Shown here piece by piece: positions 35,167 through 43,437 of a stretch of DNA of 64,000 nt. How positions within the stretch are numbered: position 1 is the first letter of the stretch; the number at the start of each line of letters is the position of its first letter. A program made the position numbers and the translations under genes. Below the pieces are notes generated by a model. It had not been told where the DNA came from and ran no database searches. It was given only the letters and a program-made list of their open reading frames with translations. The stretch comes from Nitrospira sp. (GTDB taxonomy: Bacteria > Nitrospirota > Nitrospiria > Nitrospirales > Nitrospiraceae), in the NCBI GenBank assembly GCA_023248215.1, contig JAHFEW010000006.1:29362-93361 (forward strand), read 5' to 3'.

Positions 35167-35661
35167 ATGTATCCCGTCGAGGGGGCGATGGACGATCCGA
35201 ATCAGGTGTGGAGGCAGCCGCGGGTCGTCGAATGGTCCCAGCTGCTGCTGAACAGCTATCGCCATTGGGTTGGGCGAGACTTGCTTCAACGGGTGGGAGG
35301 GCCGGAGGAGCAGGCCCACGCGCTCTTCTTGGCGCCGTTCGTGGTCGTCTCCCATGGCACGGAGGAGGATCCGATTCTGAATTATGGCTCGCATCTCGCG
35401 CTGACCCTCTGGGAGACGACGTGGGACGAGCTGCTGCAGACGCCGTCGCGGCTGACGGCGGAAGTCGTCAACCGTGCTGAGCGGGAATGGATGCTGGAGC
35501 GCGCCCGCACGCGGGGGTATGTGGAGAACTACCGGGGCGTCAGAATTTCGAACAGAGGCCGCCGATTCCTGGTTGAAGATGCGATCGTGTGGAGTGTCAT
35601 CGACCAGGCCGGGCGCCGCCTGGGACAAGCCGCAACCTTTTCACACTGGACCTTCCTCTAG
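35167..35661 (+). CDS. MEKHLA-domain (PAS-like) protein
   Basis: 164 residues from ATG 35167; ATG 35188 after GAGGGGG is an alternative. The pattern LLLNSYRHWVGRDLL, APFVVVSHGTEEDPILNYGSHLALTLWETTWDEL, PSRLTAE and GVRISNRGRRFLVEDAIVWSVID is that of the MEKHLA domain. That domain was first named from plant HD-ZIP III factors and also occurs alone in bacteria, where it is PAS-like and probably senses a small ligand or redox state. No partner domain is fused. Its last 21 bases overlap a convergent gene at 35641-35859. Confidence 0.85.
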   Translation: MYPVEGAMDDPNQVWRQPRVVEWSQLLLNSYRHWVGRDLLQRVGGPEEQAHALFLAPFVVVSHGTEEDPILNYGSHLALTLWETTWDELLQTPSRLTAEVVNRAEREWMLERARTRGYVENYRGVRISNRGRRFLVEDAIVWSVIDQAGRRLGQAATFSHWTFL

Positions 35662-35859
35662 CCGCCGAAACCGGGGGACGATGGTCCCCCCGACCAACAC
35701 TGTTTCGAGAAACATGCCTATCGGTCTGATCCAGAGCCCGCCTTCTCCATAGAGTTGACGATAGACGACATATTCTTCCTCGGTTTCGGAGTGCCGTGCC
35801 ACCCCGAGCACTTCATAGTCCTTCCCTTTATAGTGACGATAGCGACCGGGTTTGATCAT
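35641..35859 (-). CDS. DUF1653-family protein
   Basis: 72 residues, ATG at 35859. KPGRYRHYKGKDYEVLGVARHSETEEE then YVVYRQLYGEGGLWIRP and MFLETV is the DUF1653 pattern, a small beta-barrel domain of unknown function. The length is that of stand-alone members. The upstream sequence (minus strand) has AAGGATAC about 5 bases before the ATG, a fair ribosome-binding site. Its 3' end overlaps that of the MEKHLA gene by 21 bases. Confidence 0.88.
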   Translation of the reverse strand: MIKPGRYRHYKGKDYEVLGVARHSETEEEYVVYRQLYGEGGLWIRPIGMFLETVLVGGTIVPRFRRLEEGPV

Positions 35860-35897
35860 AGTGTATCCTTACCTGCGCGTAGTCTATCGAACACCGC

Positions 35898-37307
35898 ATG
35901 TCATCACAACTCTCTCACATGCTTGAGCGTCGACACGATGTCGTGGTAATCGGCGGGGGATCGGCCGGCTATGCCGCCGCTCGGACGGTTCGCGATGCCG
36001 GCGCCGATGTCGCCATCGTCGATCAGGGCCCCCTCGGAGGCCTCTGCATTTTGCGAGGCTGCATGCCGACCAAAACCATCCTCCGGTCGGCCGAAGTCAT
36101 GGCGCTGATGAAACGGGCGCCCGAGTTCGGGCTTGCCCCGGTCACCGCCCGCGCGGATCTGTCGGCCATAGTCGATCGCAAGAATCGACTGGTTCAGGAG
36201 TTTGCGGCCGATCGCATCGCTGCCCTGCGCGATCCTCGGTTCACCCTGTATGAGGCGCGGGCCGAGTTCATCTCGCCGCACGACATTTGCGCAGGAGACG
36301 TTCGGATTCATGGGCAGGCGTTCGTGATCGCCACGGGATCGTCAGCCTGCGATGTGTCGATTCCCGGGTTGGAGGATGCCGGATACATGACCAGCGATAC
36401 GATGCTCGATCTCCGGCGTCCGCCGGTCTCGCTCCTCGTGCTGGGCGGTGGTCCGGTCGCCGTCGAAATCGGGCAATTCTTCGCCCGGATCGGAACCAAG
36501 GTGACGGTGTTCCAACGGAGTACGACGCTGTTGTCCGACATGGATGAGGACATCGGTCGGGCTCTGGAGATGGCGTTTCGCGATGAGGGGATTGAGGTGT
36601 TGACGGATGTCTCGTTCCTGCGAGTGACCTCGACCCCATCTGAGAAGACGGTGCACCTGGCGCAGGGTGGTGTGACGCAGGCGCGATCCGGAGAGATCAT
36701 TTTTCAGGCCCTTGGCCGTCGCCCCAATCTGAGGGGGTTAGGCCTTGAGAAAGCCGGCGTGCAGGTCGTCGACGGTCGTCTGACGGTCGGTCCGGACATG
36801 CGGACTTCGCAGCCTCATATCTTTGCCGTCGGCGACGTGAATGATCTCAACCCGATCGTGCATCTGGCGATTCAGCAAGGTGAAACCGCGGCGTTCAACG
36901 CCACTCATCCCAATGAGCCCGCGCGGGTGATCGATCACCGGCTTGATGCCGAAGCGGTCTTCACTGAACCTCAGATCGCGGTCGCGGGCCTGAATGAACG
37001 CCAGTGCCGGGAGCAGGAGATTCCATATCTGACGGCGTCGTATCCGTTTGCCGATCATGGCAAGGCGATGTGTATGGGGACGACACATGGATTCGTGAAG
37101 TTGCTCTGTCGCCCGGATAGCGGAGAATTGCTCGGCGCCCACATTGTGGGACCGGATGCGGCGGAACTGATTCATGAACTCATTGCCGTGATGTATTTTC
37201 ACGGGACGGCGCAGGACCTGCTGCGCATTCCGCACTATCACCCGACGTTGGCGGAGATTGTGACCTATCCGGCTGAATCCATCGTCGAGCAGATGAGCCG
37301 ATCATGA
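35898..37307 (+). CDS. Pyridine nucleotide-disulfide oxidoreductase (dihydrolipoyl dehydrogenase/mercuric reductase-like)
   Basis: 469 residues, ATG 35898. The FAD-binding motif VVVIGGGSAGYAAARTV is at about 14-30, followed by the redox-active pair in GGLCILRGCMPTKT (CxxxxC, as in Lpd and MerA), the NADP-binding LLVLGGGPVAVEIGQFF, the second FAD motif FAVGDVNDL and the C-terminal active-site region ELIHELIAVMYFHGTAQDLLRIPHYHPTLAEI with the base His-Pro-Thr. There are no MerA vicinal C-terminal Cys. The substrate disulfide is unknown, since no 2-oxoacid dehydrogenase genes are nearby. The end overlaps the next start (ATGA). Confidence 0.9.
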   Translation: MSSQLSHMLERRHDVVVIGGGSAGYAAARTVRDAGADVAIVDQGPLGGLCILRGCMPTKTILRSAEVMALMKRAPEFGLAPVTARADLSAIVDRKNRLVQEFAADRIAALRDPRFTLYEARAEFISPHDICAGDVRIHGQAFVIATGSSACDVSIPGLEDAGYMTSDTMLDLRRPPVSLLVLGGGPVAVEIGQFFARIGTKVTVFQRSTTLLSDMDEDIGRALEMAFRDEGIEVLTDVSFLRVTSTPSEKTVHLAQGGVTQARSGEIIFQALGRRPNLRGLGLEKAGVQVVDGRLTVGPDMRTSQPHIFAVGDVNDLNPIVHLAIQQGETAAFNATHPNEPARVIDHRLDAEAVFTEPQIAVAGLNERQCREQEIPYLTASYPFADHGKAMCMGTTHGFVKLLCRPDSGELLGAHIVGPDAAELIHELIAVMYFHGTAQDLLRIPHYHPTLAEIVTYPAESIVEQMSRS

Positions 37308-37987
37308 GCCCGACATCTCTCGTCCGCTTGTCCGCTCTCCTGGTGCTCATGACCCTGTCGTGCGGGCAACAGACGTGGGATGCCGCTATGCAAGCCGGCG
37401 ACGCGGCGTTACAGCGAGGGCAGTATCGGGAAGCCGAACAGATTTTTTCCGCCGCCGTCCACAAGGCGGAAGAGTTCGGTCGTCACGATCGGCGGGTTGC
37501 GGTGACGCTGGCCCACCTGGCTCAAACCTACAGTGCACAGGGGAAATTTGTCGACGCCGAACCGGTCTACCTTGAGGCGCTCAAGATCTACCAAGAAGTG
37601 CACGGCGAGAACCATCTGGACGTGGCGGCGATGCTGAACAACCTTGGGGTGCTGCATCGCAAGCACGGACAATATGCCGATGCGCAGCGGCTCTTGACGC
37701 GGGCGCTCGCGATCAAGGAGCAACTCCTTGGACCGGATCATTTGGAGGTGGCCTTGGCGCTGAGCAATTTAGCCGCGCTGCATTCGGCCCAAGGAGACGG
37801 GGAGCGTGCAGAGGCGTTGTTGGCGCGTGCCTTGGCGGTGCGGGAGAAACAGCTGAGCCCCGACCATCCCGATGTGGTGAAGACCCTCGACGACTATGCC
37901 GGTGCGCTTCGCAAGCTCAACCGGCGTGCAGAGGCGGAGGCTCTCGAAGGCAGAGCCAATGCGATTCGCGCGAAGGTGAAGTCGTGA
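37304..37987 (+). CDS. Exported TPR protein (kinesin light-chain type repeats)
   Basis: 227 residues from ATG 37304, coupled to the reductase gene by a 4-base overlap. The N-terminus has a signal sequence ending near LMTLSCG; the Cys could be lipidated, but the box is imperfect. Five TPR units of 42 residues follow (REAEQIFSAAVHKAEEFGRHD, VDAEPVYLEALKIYQEVHGENHLDV, ADAQRLLTRALAIKEQLLGPDHLEV). The repeated G-P/E-D/N-H-L-D-V is the TPR_12 pattern. It is probably a periplasmic protein-binding scaffold. Confidence 0.85.
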   Translation: MSPTSLVRLSALLVLMTLSCGQQTWDAAMQAGDAALQRGQYREAEQIFSAAVHKAEEFGRHDRRVAVTLAHLAQTYSAQGKFVDAEPVYLEALKIYQEVHGENHLDVAAMLNNLGVLHRKHGQYADAQRLLTRALAIKEQLLGPDHLEVALALSNLAALHSAQGDGERAEALLARALAVREKQLSPDHPDVVKTLDDYAGALRKLNRRAEAEALEGRANAIRAKVKS

Positions 37988-38064
37988 CGGCGCAACGACG
38001 AAGAGTTGAACCGATAGGATGCTCCGGTGTAGCGTAGTGGATCTGCCGGGTGAGAGGACGACCG

Positions 38065-38280
38065 ATGTCTGATTTGCGGACCAAGGCGTTGATTGCGCGC
38101 GGGACGGGCATTGTATTCATTGCCGTGGGATTTATGCTCGGCATCTACGGACTGGAATATCCCGATACGGTGTGGCTGCAGACGGCATTGGGGCTCCTCG
38201 TCACCGGGATGATGGCCCAGGGGTATGCGATGTATTGTTCAATTCGGTGGGTTCGAGAACAGCGTGATTCGGAACGCTAA
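38065..38280 (+). CDS. Small two-helix membrane protein
   Basis: 71 residues from ATG 38065, with GAGGA at 38054-38058 about 6 bases upstream. Two hydrophobic helices are predicted (about 10-32, GTGIVFIAVGFMLGIYGL; and 38-58, LQTALGLLVTGMMAQGYAMY) with charged ends. No family is recognised. It lies between the TPR gene and a lipoprotein gene. Confidence 0.6.
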   Translation: MSDLRTKALIARGTGIVFIAVGFMLGIYGLEYPDTVWLQTALGLLVTGMMAQGYAMYCSIRWVREQRDSER

Positions 38281-38302
38281 CCGGTCGACGTCTGAAAGGG
38301 AT

Positions 38303-38755
38303 ATGAAGCTGACGTGCCCGGTTCGGTGGGACGCCGTGGTGCTCTTGCTCTGCCTGGTGATGCTGGCCGGCTGCGGAGGGCCTTGGCGTGACCAGTATCT
38401 CGACAAGGGAGTCAAGACACTCACCCAAGACGATATTGCAGAAAAATTCGGTCCTCCGAGTACGGCCAAGACGCCGGTCCTCGGTGGCGATACTGTCTGG
38501 ACCTACCGTGTGCCGATGGGGGACCGAGAAGTCCATCCCTGGGATCCCAGCAGCTTGACCGCCGGGAAAAAAACGAAAGCTCCGCCCTCGCCCTCTCCCT
38601 TCGGGAAAAGTTTGGCCGGCGGTGAGGAGCCCTACCGTGAGCCGTTGTACTGTTACCGCTATACGCTTTCGTTCGATGAGGCCAAGCGGCTCAAGGATTG
38701 GAAACGGGAAGAATGCGTCCCACGCCCCAGTGAGGATGCCACCACGTCGCAGTAG
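38303..38755 (+). CDS. Putative lipoprotein
   Basis: 150 residues from ATG 38303, with AAAGGG close upstream. The lipobox is LAGC (Cys about 20). After it, YLDKGVKTLTQDDIAEKFGPPSTAKTPVLGGDTVWTYRV resembles the SmpA/OmlA (BamE) type beta-alpha motif, in which a hydrophobic TQDDIAxxFGPP helix precedes a W-x-Y strand. This resemblance is by eye only. The C-terminal part has C and RPSEDA. It is followed 20 bases later by the MscS-type gene. Confidence 0.7.
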   Translation: MKLTCPVRWDAVVLLLCLVMLAGCGGPWRDQYLDKGVKTLTQDDIAEKFGPPSTAKTPVLGGDTVWTYRVPMGDREVHPWDPSSLTAGKKTKAPPSPSPFGKSLAGGEEPYREPLYCYRYTLSFDEAKRLKDWKREECVPRPSEDATTSQ

Positions 38756-38775
38756 GGCAATCAAGACACACCACG

Positions 38776-39600
38776 ATGCAAGAATTGTTGCCGGCTATCG
38801 GATCCAGTGTCTTCTTCGACCTCCTGAAATCCCTCCTGCTCCTGTTCCTACTCCTCATCGTGCGAACGGTCCTGGTTCGCTCGATTACACGAAACCAAAC
38901 CCTGACCATCGAAGCGAAGCGCCGATGGATCGTCACGATCCGCAACAGCATGGTGCTCGGCCTTTTCATGGGCCTCGTGGTGATTTGGGCGCATGAGTTG
39001 GAAGCGTTCGCCGTTTCCCTGGTCGCGCTGGCTGCCGCCCTCGTCCTTGCGACAAAAGAATTGATTCTGTGCTGGAGTGGAGCCGCCTTGCGCGTCGGAG
39101 GGAGCGTCTATGCCGTGGGGGATCGCATTCAACTGGGAGCCTATCGCGGAGTGGTGCTCGACCACGATGTGTTTGCGACGAAACTGCTGGAGATTGGGCC
39201 GGGCCAGACGTCACACCTCTATACCGGTCGAATTGTAGTTTTCCCCAATAGCCTCCTGTTCACGAATCCGTTGATCAAAGAAAGCCCTTCGCAGGAATAC
39301 GGTCTCTACGTATTGTCAGTACCGCTCCAGAGTTCCGAAAATTGGCAGGTGGCCGAACAAGCGCTCCTTGATGCCGCGAAGGCGGAGTGTGCCCCATTCA
39401 TGGATCAAATGGGCCGGCAGATGAAACTGCTGGAGCAACGAAATCTATTGGAAGCTCCCTCTCCTGACCCTAGAATCACCATTCAATTTCCCGAGGCGGA
39501 CCGTATTCACCTTGTGCTCCGGTTTCCTGCTCCGGACCGCGGCCGTTCGCGAGTCGAGCAGGCCATTCTCAGACGATATCTCACCGCCGTTCGAAATTAG
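38776..39600 (+). CDS. MscS-family mechanosensitive channel
   Basis: 274 residues, ATG 38776. Three N-terminal membrane helices are visible (about 12-33, 58-76, 80-97). The last leads into VGGSVYAVGDRIQLGAYRGVVLDHDVFATKLLEI, the beta domain of MscS (usually FxVGDxVxxxGxxGxVxxI), and GRIVVFPNSLLFTNPLIKES, the following signature. The Gly/Ala-rich pore helix is less regular than in E. coli MscS, so gating strength is uncertain. It lets solutes out on osmotic downshock. Confidence 0.88.
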   Translation: MQELLPAIGSSVFFDLLKSLLLLFLLLIVRTVLVRSITRNQTLTIEAKRRWIVTIRNSMVLGLFMGLVVIWAHELEAFAVSLVALAAALVLATKELILCWSGAALRVGGSVYAVGDRIQLGAYRGVVLDHDVFATKLLEIGPGQTSHLYTGRIVVFPNSLLFTNPLIKESPSQEYGLYVLSVPLQSSENWQVAEQALLDAAKAECAPFMDQMGRQMKLLEQRNLLEAPSPDPRITIQFPEADRIHLVLRFPAPDRGRSRVEQAILRRYLTAVRN

Positions 39601-39803
39601 CGTTTCGCGACGCCTTCCTCCAATAAACATCCAGTCTTTTGACGGCCATATTCGTCGAAGGTGCCAGCTTGGCTGTGTGGTTCCGGCAAAAACGAGCAAA
39701 ATAATTGGCAAACGAAACCCTTCAGCGTATTGATGAGGGCTGCGTGCCCGTCAAGTCGACGCGGATCCAAGTGCCATATTTCAACCACCAGGGAGGTCTG
39801 TTG

Positions 39804-40208
39804 ATGAGAAGGTCTATCGCTGCCATGGTCGCCGTTGCATTTGTGGGAATGAGTTCGTTCTCCTTCGCAGACGATATGGGAATCGGAAAGATGTCAGAGG
39901 AGATGAAACAAGACATGGGCGGTCTGTCGGACGACCTGAAAGCCCATAAAGAAGGCATGACCAGCGATTTCAAGGCCAACAAAGAGTCGACGAAGAACGA
40001 GATGAAGGTGAAACGGGATGAGGCGAAAGCTAAGAAGAAACAAGCCAAATCTGCCTTGAAGGCGAAGAAGGAGCAGGCCAAAGCCAAGGCAAAGGCGAGG
40101 AAAGCTGCGGCTCACGCGAAAGCGACAGAAATGAAGGGTGCCGCGGAAGACATCAAGCACGAGGCCGACGGCATGAAGCACGATGTCATGGATGCGATGC
40201 GGAACTAA
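39804..40208 (+). CDS. Exported Lys/Ala/Met-rich coiled-coil protein
   Basis: 134 residues from ATG 39804, with GGGAGG 8 bases upstream. It has a signal peptide (RRSIAAMVAVAFVGMSSFSFADD) and then an almost wholly helical protein made of Lys, Ala, Glu and Met, with repeats of MKxDMGGLSDDLKAHKEGM and EAKAKKKQAKSALKAKKEQAKAK type. It resembles apolipoprotein- or histone-like low-complexity proteins. The composition suits a surface-attached or periplasmic polycationic filament. No family can be named. A hairpin terminator follows 50 bases after the stop. Confidence 0.7.
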   Translation: MRRSIAAMVAVAFVGMSSFSFADDMGIGKMSEEMKQDMGGLSDDLKAHKEGMTSDFKANKESTKNEMKVKRDEAKAKKKQAKSALKAKKEQAKAKAKARKAAAHAKATEMKGAAEDIKHEADGMKHDVMDAMRN

Positions 40209-40257
40209 CCCAGATTAGTGAGACGGCGAGGAGATCCTCGCTGGCGTCCGACAACGA

Positions 40258-40301
40258 CGGCCTGTGATTGGGATTCCCCGATTGCAGGCCGCGGTGTTTT
40301 T
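40258..40301 (+). terminator. Rho-independent terminator candidate
   Basis: Stem CGGCCTG (40258-40264) with CAGGCCG (40285-40291), inner pairing of TGATTGGG with CCCCGATTG, then a T4-5 run at 40297-40301. It lies between the Lys-rich protein gene and xth. Confidence 0.7.
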
Positions 40302-40311
40302 CCTGCCTCAG

Positions 40312-40340
40312 TTGTTGCGGCGGGTAGGCTCTGCTAGAAT
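40312..40340 (+). promoter_or_regulatory. Probable xth promoter
   Basis: TTGTTG (40312-40317) and TAGAAT (40335-40340) separated by 17 bases, with an upstream TG (extended -10). The predicted start is about 40347, only 6 bases before ATG 40353, so the message would have almost no leader and no Shine-Dalgarno sequence is visible. Confidence 0.65.
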
Positions 40341-40352
40341 CGGCCCTGCCGT

Positions 40353-41126
40353 ATGAAAATCGCGACCTTTAACGTCAATTCACTACGCAAACGCCTCCCG
40401 ATCGTGCTGCAGTGGATCGAGCGTTATCAGCCTGATGTGCTGTGTCTGCAGGAAACCAAAGTCCAGGACAGCGAATTCCCTTTGGCAGGGCTCGCTGCTT
40501 CCGGGTATGAGGTCACCTTCCGAGGTATGAAATCATACAATGGCGTCGCGGTGCTCAGCCGCACGAAGCCGGAAGTGGTATGGTACGGGTTCGATGACGG
40601 AGGCGATGTGGAGGATGCGCGTCTCTTGCGAGTCGTGATTCAGGGCATTCCGATTGTCAACACGTACGTCCCGCAAGGGTTTGAGATCGACTCACCGAAG
40701 TACCAATACAAACTTGCCTGGTATGAGAGGTTGCGGAAGCATTTTGAGACGCATCTTTCCCCGAAGGAGCCGGCGATCTGGTGTGGAGACATGAATGTGG
40801 CCCCAAGACCCATTGATGTCCACAGTCCGGAGAAACACCTCAAACATGTCTGCTATCACGAAGACGCGCGCAATGCCTATGGGAAGACGGTTGCGTGGGG
40901 CTTCGAGGATGTGTTCTGCAAACTGTATCCAGATCGCCAGCAATTCACTTTTTTCGACTACCGTGCGCCCAGTGCTCTCGCCTCCAACAAAGGGTGGCGG
41001 ATCGACCATATCCTTGCGACCCCCCCCTTGGCCCAGAAGTGTCAGCGCATCGATGTTGATTTAGAGCCACGACGCGCGACCGACCCCTCTGACCACACCG
41101 TCCTCTGGGCCGACTTCGCCCTCTAG
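40353..41126 (+). CDS. xth: Exodeoxyribonuclease III (AP endonuclease)
   Basis: 257 residues from ATG 40353. Exonuclease-phosphatase fold with KIATFNVNSLRKRL, VLCLQETKVQ (Glu metal ligand), WCGDMNVAPRPIDV (Asp, Asn), DYRAPSALASNKGWRIDHIL and SDHTVLWADF (Asp-His). These are the catalytic residues of ExoIII, which cuts DNA at abasic sites and removes nucleotides 3' to 5'. The length is typical. There is no Shine-Dalgarno sequence; the promoter described lies just before the ATG. Confidence 0.97.
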   Translation: MKIATFNVNSLRKRLPIVLQWIERYQPDVLCLQETKVQDSEFPLAGLAASGYEVTFRGMKSYNGVAVLSRTKPEVVWYGFDDGGDVEDARLLRVVIQGIPIVNTYVPQGFEIDSPKYQYKLAWYERLRKHFETHLSPKEPAIWCGDMNVAPRPIDVHSPEKHLKHVCYHEDARNAYGKTVAWGFEDVFCKLYPDRQQFTFFDYRAPSALASNKGWRIDHILATPPLAQKCQRIDVDLEPRRATDPSDHTVLWADFAL

Positions 41127-41182
41127 TACGCCACCTGCCGCAGGACAGGGTCAACCTTCACTCCTGCCCTGCGGCTGCAGCA

Positions 41183-41362
41183 TCACTGCAATACTTCGAC
41201 CGGTTCTAGTAACAATTGCTCGGCGAGCCGCGTCCGCCGATTCTGTTCGATCAATGGATCGACGATCGATCCGCAATTAATGCACCGCCACACAAACGTT
41301 TCCGGGGAAAAATCCGGCCTCCATTCATCGACCATTAATCCTTGGCATCGTCTGCATGTCAT
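41183..41362 (-). CDS. 59-residue zinc-ribbon-like protein
   Basis: Start ATG at 41362 with AAGGAGG 7 bases upstream, stop TGA complementary to 41183-41185. MTCRRCQGLMVDEW provides a CxxC pair and CINCGSIVDP a second one about 24 residues later, as in a zinc ribbon. The C-terminus is a helix with RRTRLAEQLLLEP. No membrane or signal segment. It is convergent with xth. The two Cys pairs, the strong ribosome-binding site and coherent codon use make a real gene likely. Confidence 0.75.
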   Translation of the reverse strand: MTCRRCQGLMVDEWRPDFSPETFVWRCINCGSIVDPLIEQNRRTRLAEQLLLEPVEVLQ

Positions 41363-42317
41363 GGCTTCTACCTCCTTAGGATTGTGCCCTCATTGCGTAA
41401 GGGCCGTGCCCATGTGAGTGAGAGAATAGCAGCGTGAGATTAGAGCGGTGTTAGTGAGACGTTAAAACAATTTAATCCTGATTTCTCCGCAATATCGTGG
41501 CATTCGTGATGCGGACTTGGACAAATTCAGAAGCCGAGAGGAGTGTTTTGTCTAAAAATGGCAGTGACATGAGAGGCACACTGACGGTTTGAATATCCGT
41601 CCAATGAAGAATCGCGTGACGAAAATTACGGATGCGTTGAACCAGAGTGTCCGTCAACGCAAAAAAAAGGGGTCAGAAGTCTTTCCTAGGCATGAAGGGA
41701 GCCGTCGCCCTACCACGTCGAACGCCCTGCTGCCTCTTGCCTGATGCCGTATCACTCGCACATCCTGCTTTTCCCGTTTACACAGGGCCTCTCTCGGTCT
41801 GCCGGTCGTGACCTAGAGAGACGAACTCGTACTGGGGCATTTTGCGTGTTGCCCAAGTCGCAGACCGTCTGAGAAACACCCATTAAATAGGCCAGCGATA
41901 TGCTTGGACATCCGTGCAGACACGCCCCCATCCCAGTCGAGTCTTGCCAACTGTCTTCCCAGGAGGAACCGGGAACATGAAGAGAGGAGCCCAGGCTAAT
42001 TTCGAACTGACCTGGCTGCGCCGAGAAGAGCAGACTTCATGAATAGAACTGATGTCCGGCAGGCGCAGAACCGTCGAGTTTCTTGACAGAACTTCCATCA
42101 TCCTTTATCGATTGAACTGGCGCTCAGCCTCGGTTGACCTCGGGGATGGCCATGCGAAGGGCTTATTGCGGCATGCTCAAGAAAGCTGCCAGAACGGAAT
42201 AGTGGTGGAAACAGGACGGCTTTTGCCCGCACGAGTTCCAGGGAGAGCTACGACTGGGCGTCTCGTGGACGATTATGTGTCCGAGAGAGCGGCGATGACA
42301 CGCGCCGAACATCGAGC
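41363..42317. other. 955-base stretch without a confident gene
   Basis: Base composition and codon signal differ from the neighbouring genes, with lower G+C around 41440-41700. The open frame 41472-41657 (minus) has no ribosome-binding site and no family. An A8 run followed by GGGGTCAGAAGTC lies at 41663-41683; in my memory a GGGGTCAGGAGTC-like word often flanks IS200/REP-transposase genes, so this may be a degraded insertion site. A second frame at 41883-42101 (minus) is equally unsupported. The region most likely holds the promoter of the PilZ gene and decayed DNA. Confidence 0.4.
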
Positions 42318-42818
42318 ATGGCCCAGCCACTGACCTGCCCTCAGTGTGGACAAGGCAAGGTGTTCCGCTCCCGATGTCACACCCTGATGGAGCTGGTACA
42401 GTCGCTCGCCTACATTTCCCCGTTTCATTGCCAGTCCTGCAGCTTCCGATTCCCAGCCTCTCGATTGGGGCGCAGCTATCCGGCTCAAATGGTCGATCGG
42501 CGCGAGCACCTGCGGATTCCCGTGCGCTTGTTCTTATCCTTCTCCGGGGGGAAGGTGCGGGGAGAAGGAGCGGTCTTGGATATCTCGATGGGCGGATGCA
42601 TTATCGAGAGCCAGGCCCCGGTGCATGTGGACGATATCTTTTATCTGCAGATCGCGCTGGAGGATGACCAGGCTCCGCTCGAAGTTGCGGCGATGGTCCG
42701 ATCCGTGAGCTCTCGTGGAATCGCGTTCAAATTTCTGCGAGCGGCGCAGGAGAACAAACGGCTCCTGGCGTTCGTGCACGCCAAGACAGAATCCTTCGGG
42801 CCACGATCCTCCACCTAA
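42318..42818 (+). CDS. PilZ-domain protein with N-terminal zinc ribbon
   Basis: 166 residues from ATG 42318. N-terminal CPQCGQG ... CQSCSFRF form two CxxC pairs about 30 residues apart (zinc ribbon). From about residue 60, DRREHLRIPV and DISMGGCIIE give the RxxxR and D/N-x-S-x-x-G cyclic-di-GMP-binding residues of PilZ, and the strand pattern continues to about 150. It should bind c-di-GMP; the ribbon could contact protein or nucleic acid. It could connect c-di-GMP to exopolysaccharide or motility, but that is inference. It sits alone on the plus strand. Confidence 0.88.
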   Translation: MAQPLTCPQCGQGKVFRSRCHTLMELVQSLAYISPFHCQSCSFRFPASRLGRSYPAQMVDRREHLRIPVRLFLSFSGGKVRGEGAVLDISMGGCIIESQAPVHVDDIFYLQIALEDDQAPLEVAAMVRSVSSRGIAFKFLRAAQENKRLLAFVHAKTESFGPRSST

Positions 42819-42962
42819 CCAGCCTGTCGGATGCTCCTCGTCCTCACAGAGCTGTTCGCATCGCGTGCCTTACTCCGGCATGCCAGCTGACAGCTGCAAG
42901 CCGAGTGCGACCGAGACACGCGCCAGGCTGCGGGTGGGAGCAGCGGTTATTTCGACATTCTG

Positions 42963-43268
42963 CTAAAGTGGCGTCTCCCAAGCGGACGCTTGCGGGTAGT
43001 CCGTGGTCAGTCGTTCGTGTTCGACATGGTCGAAGGCTTCCACTTGTAGATCTGCAGGATCCAGCTTCTCGGGGCAGTTTGGCGAAGAGAGAAAGTCGAC
43101 ATAGGCTTGTGCCTTCGCCTCCGTGGCAAACCGGCAGAGTCCATACTCGGGCATGTGAGAAGAGGGGTGCCAAAAGGCCAGCCCGATCGAGCTTCCCTGA
43201 AAGATCCCAAAGGTACGGTGTCGGACCTGAAATCCTCCGGGGGTACTGGCGGAACGATCGAGTGCCAT
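42963..43268 (-). CDS. Hypothetical protein
   Basis: 101 residues if started at the ATG complementary to 43266-43268, which has GGAG about 5 bases upstream. It contains EYGLCRFATEAKAQAYVDFLSSPNCPEKLDPADLQVEAFDHVEHERLTTD, a plausible alpha/beta core, but no family is recognised. The gene has low G+C contrast and stands between PilZ and lemA. It might be a fast-evolving orphan. Confidence 0.5.
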   Translation of the reverse strand: MALDRSASTPGGFQVRHRTFGIFQGSSIGLAFWHPSSHMPEYGLCRFATEAKAQAYVDFLSSPNCPEKLDPADLQVEAFDHVEHERLTTDYPQASAWETPL

Positions 43269-43437
43269 GTCTGCTCCATCTGCGGAATGATCACAATCCA
43301 AAAGGCGAGTATAACAAGGTTCTGGGACGATCGATATCTCCCCCCGCGCTCGCAGGTACCGCCGGCCATTGACTTCGTCGGCTTACGTCTTAGGTGTTCA
43401 ATACGCGCCGTCCGCTACGGGCGCGAAGGAGGAACGT

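Noticed and set aside
41472..41657. 61-codon minus-strand frame in the gene-poor gap
   Set aside because: TTG start, no ribosome-binding site and no family; left as part of the uncharacterised stretch.
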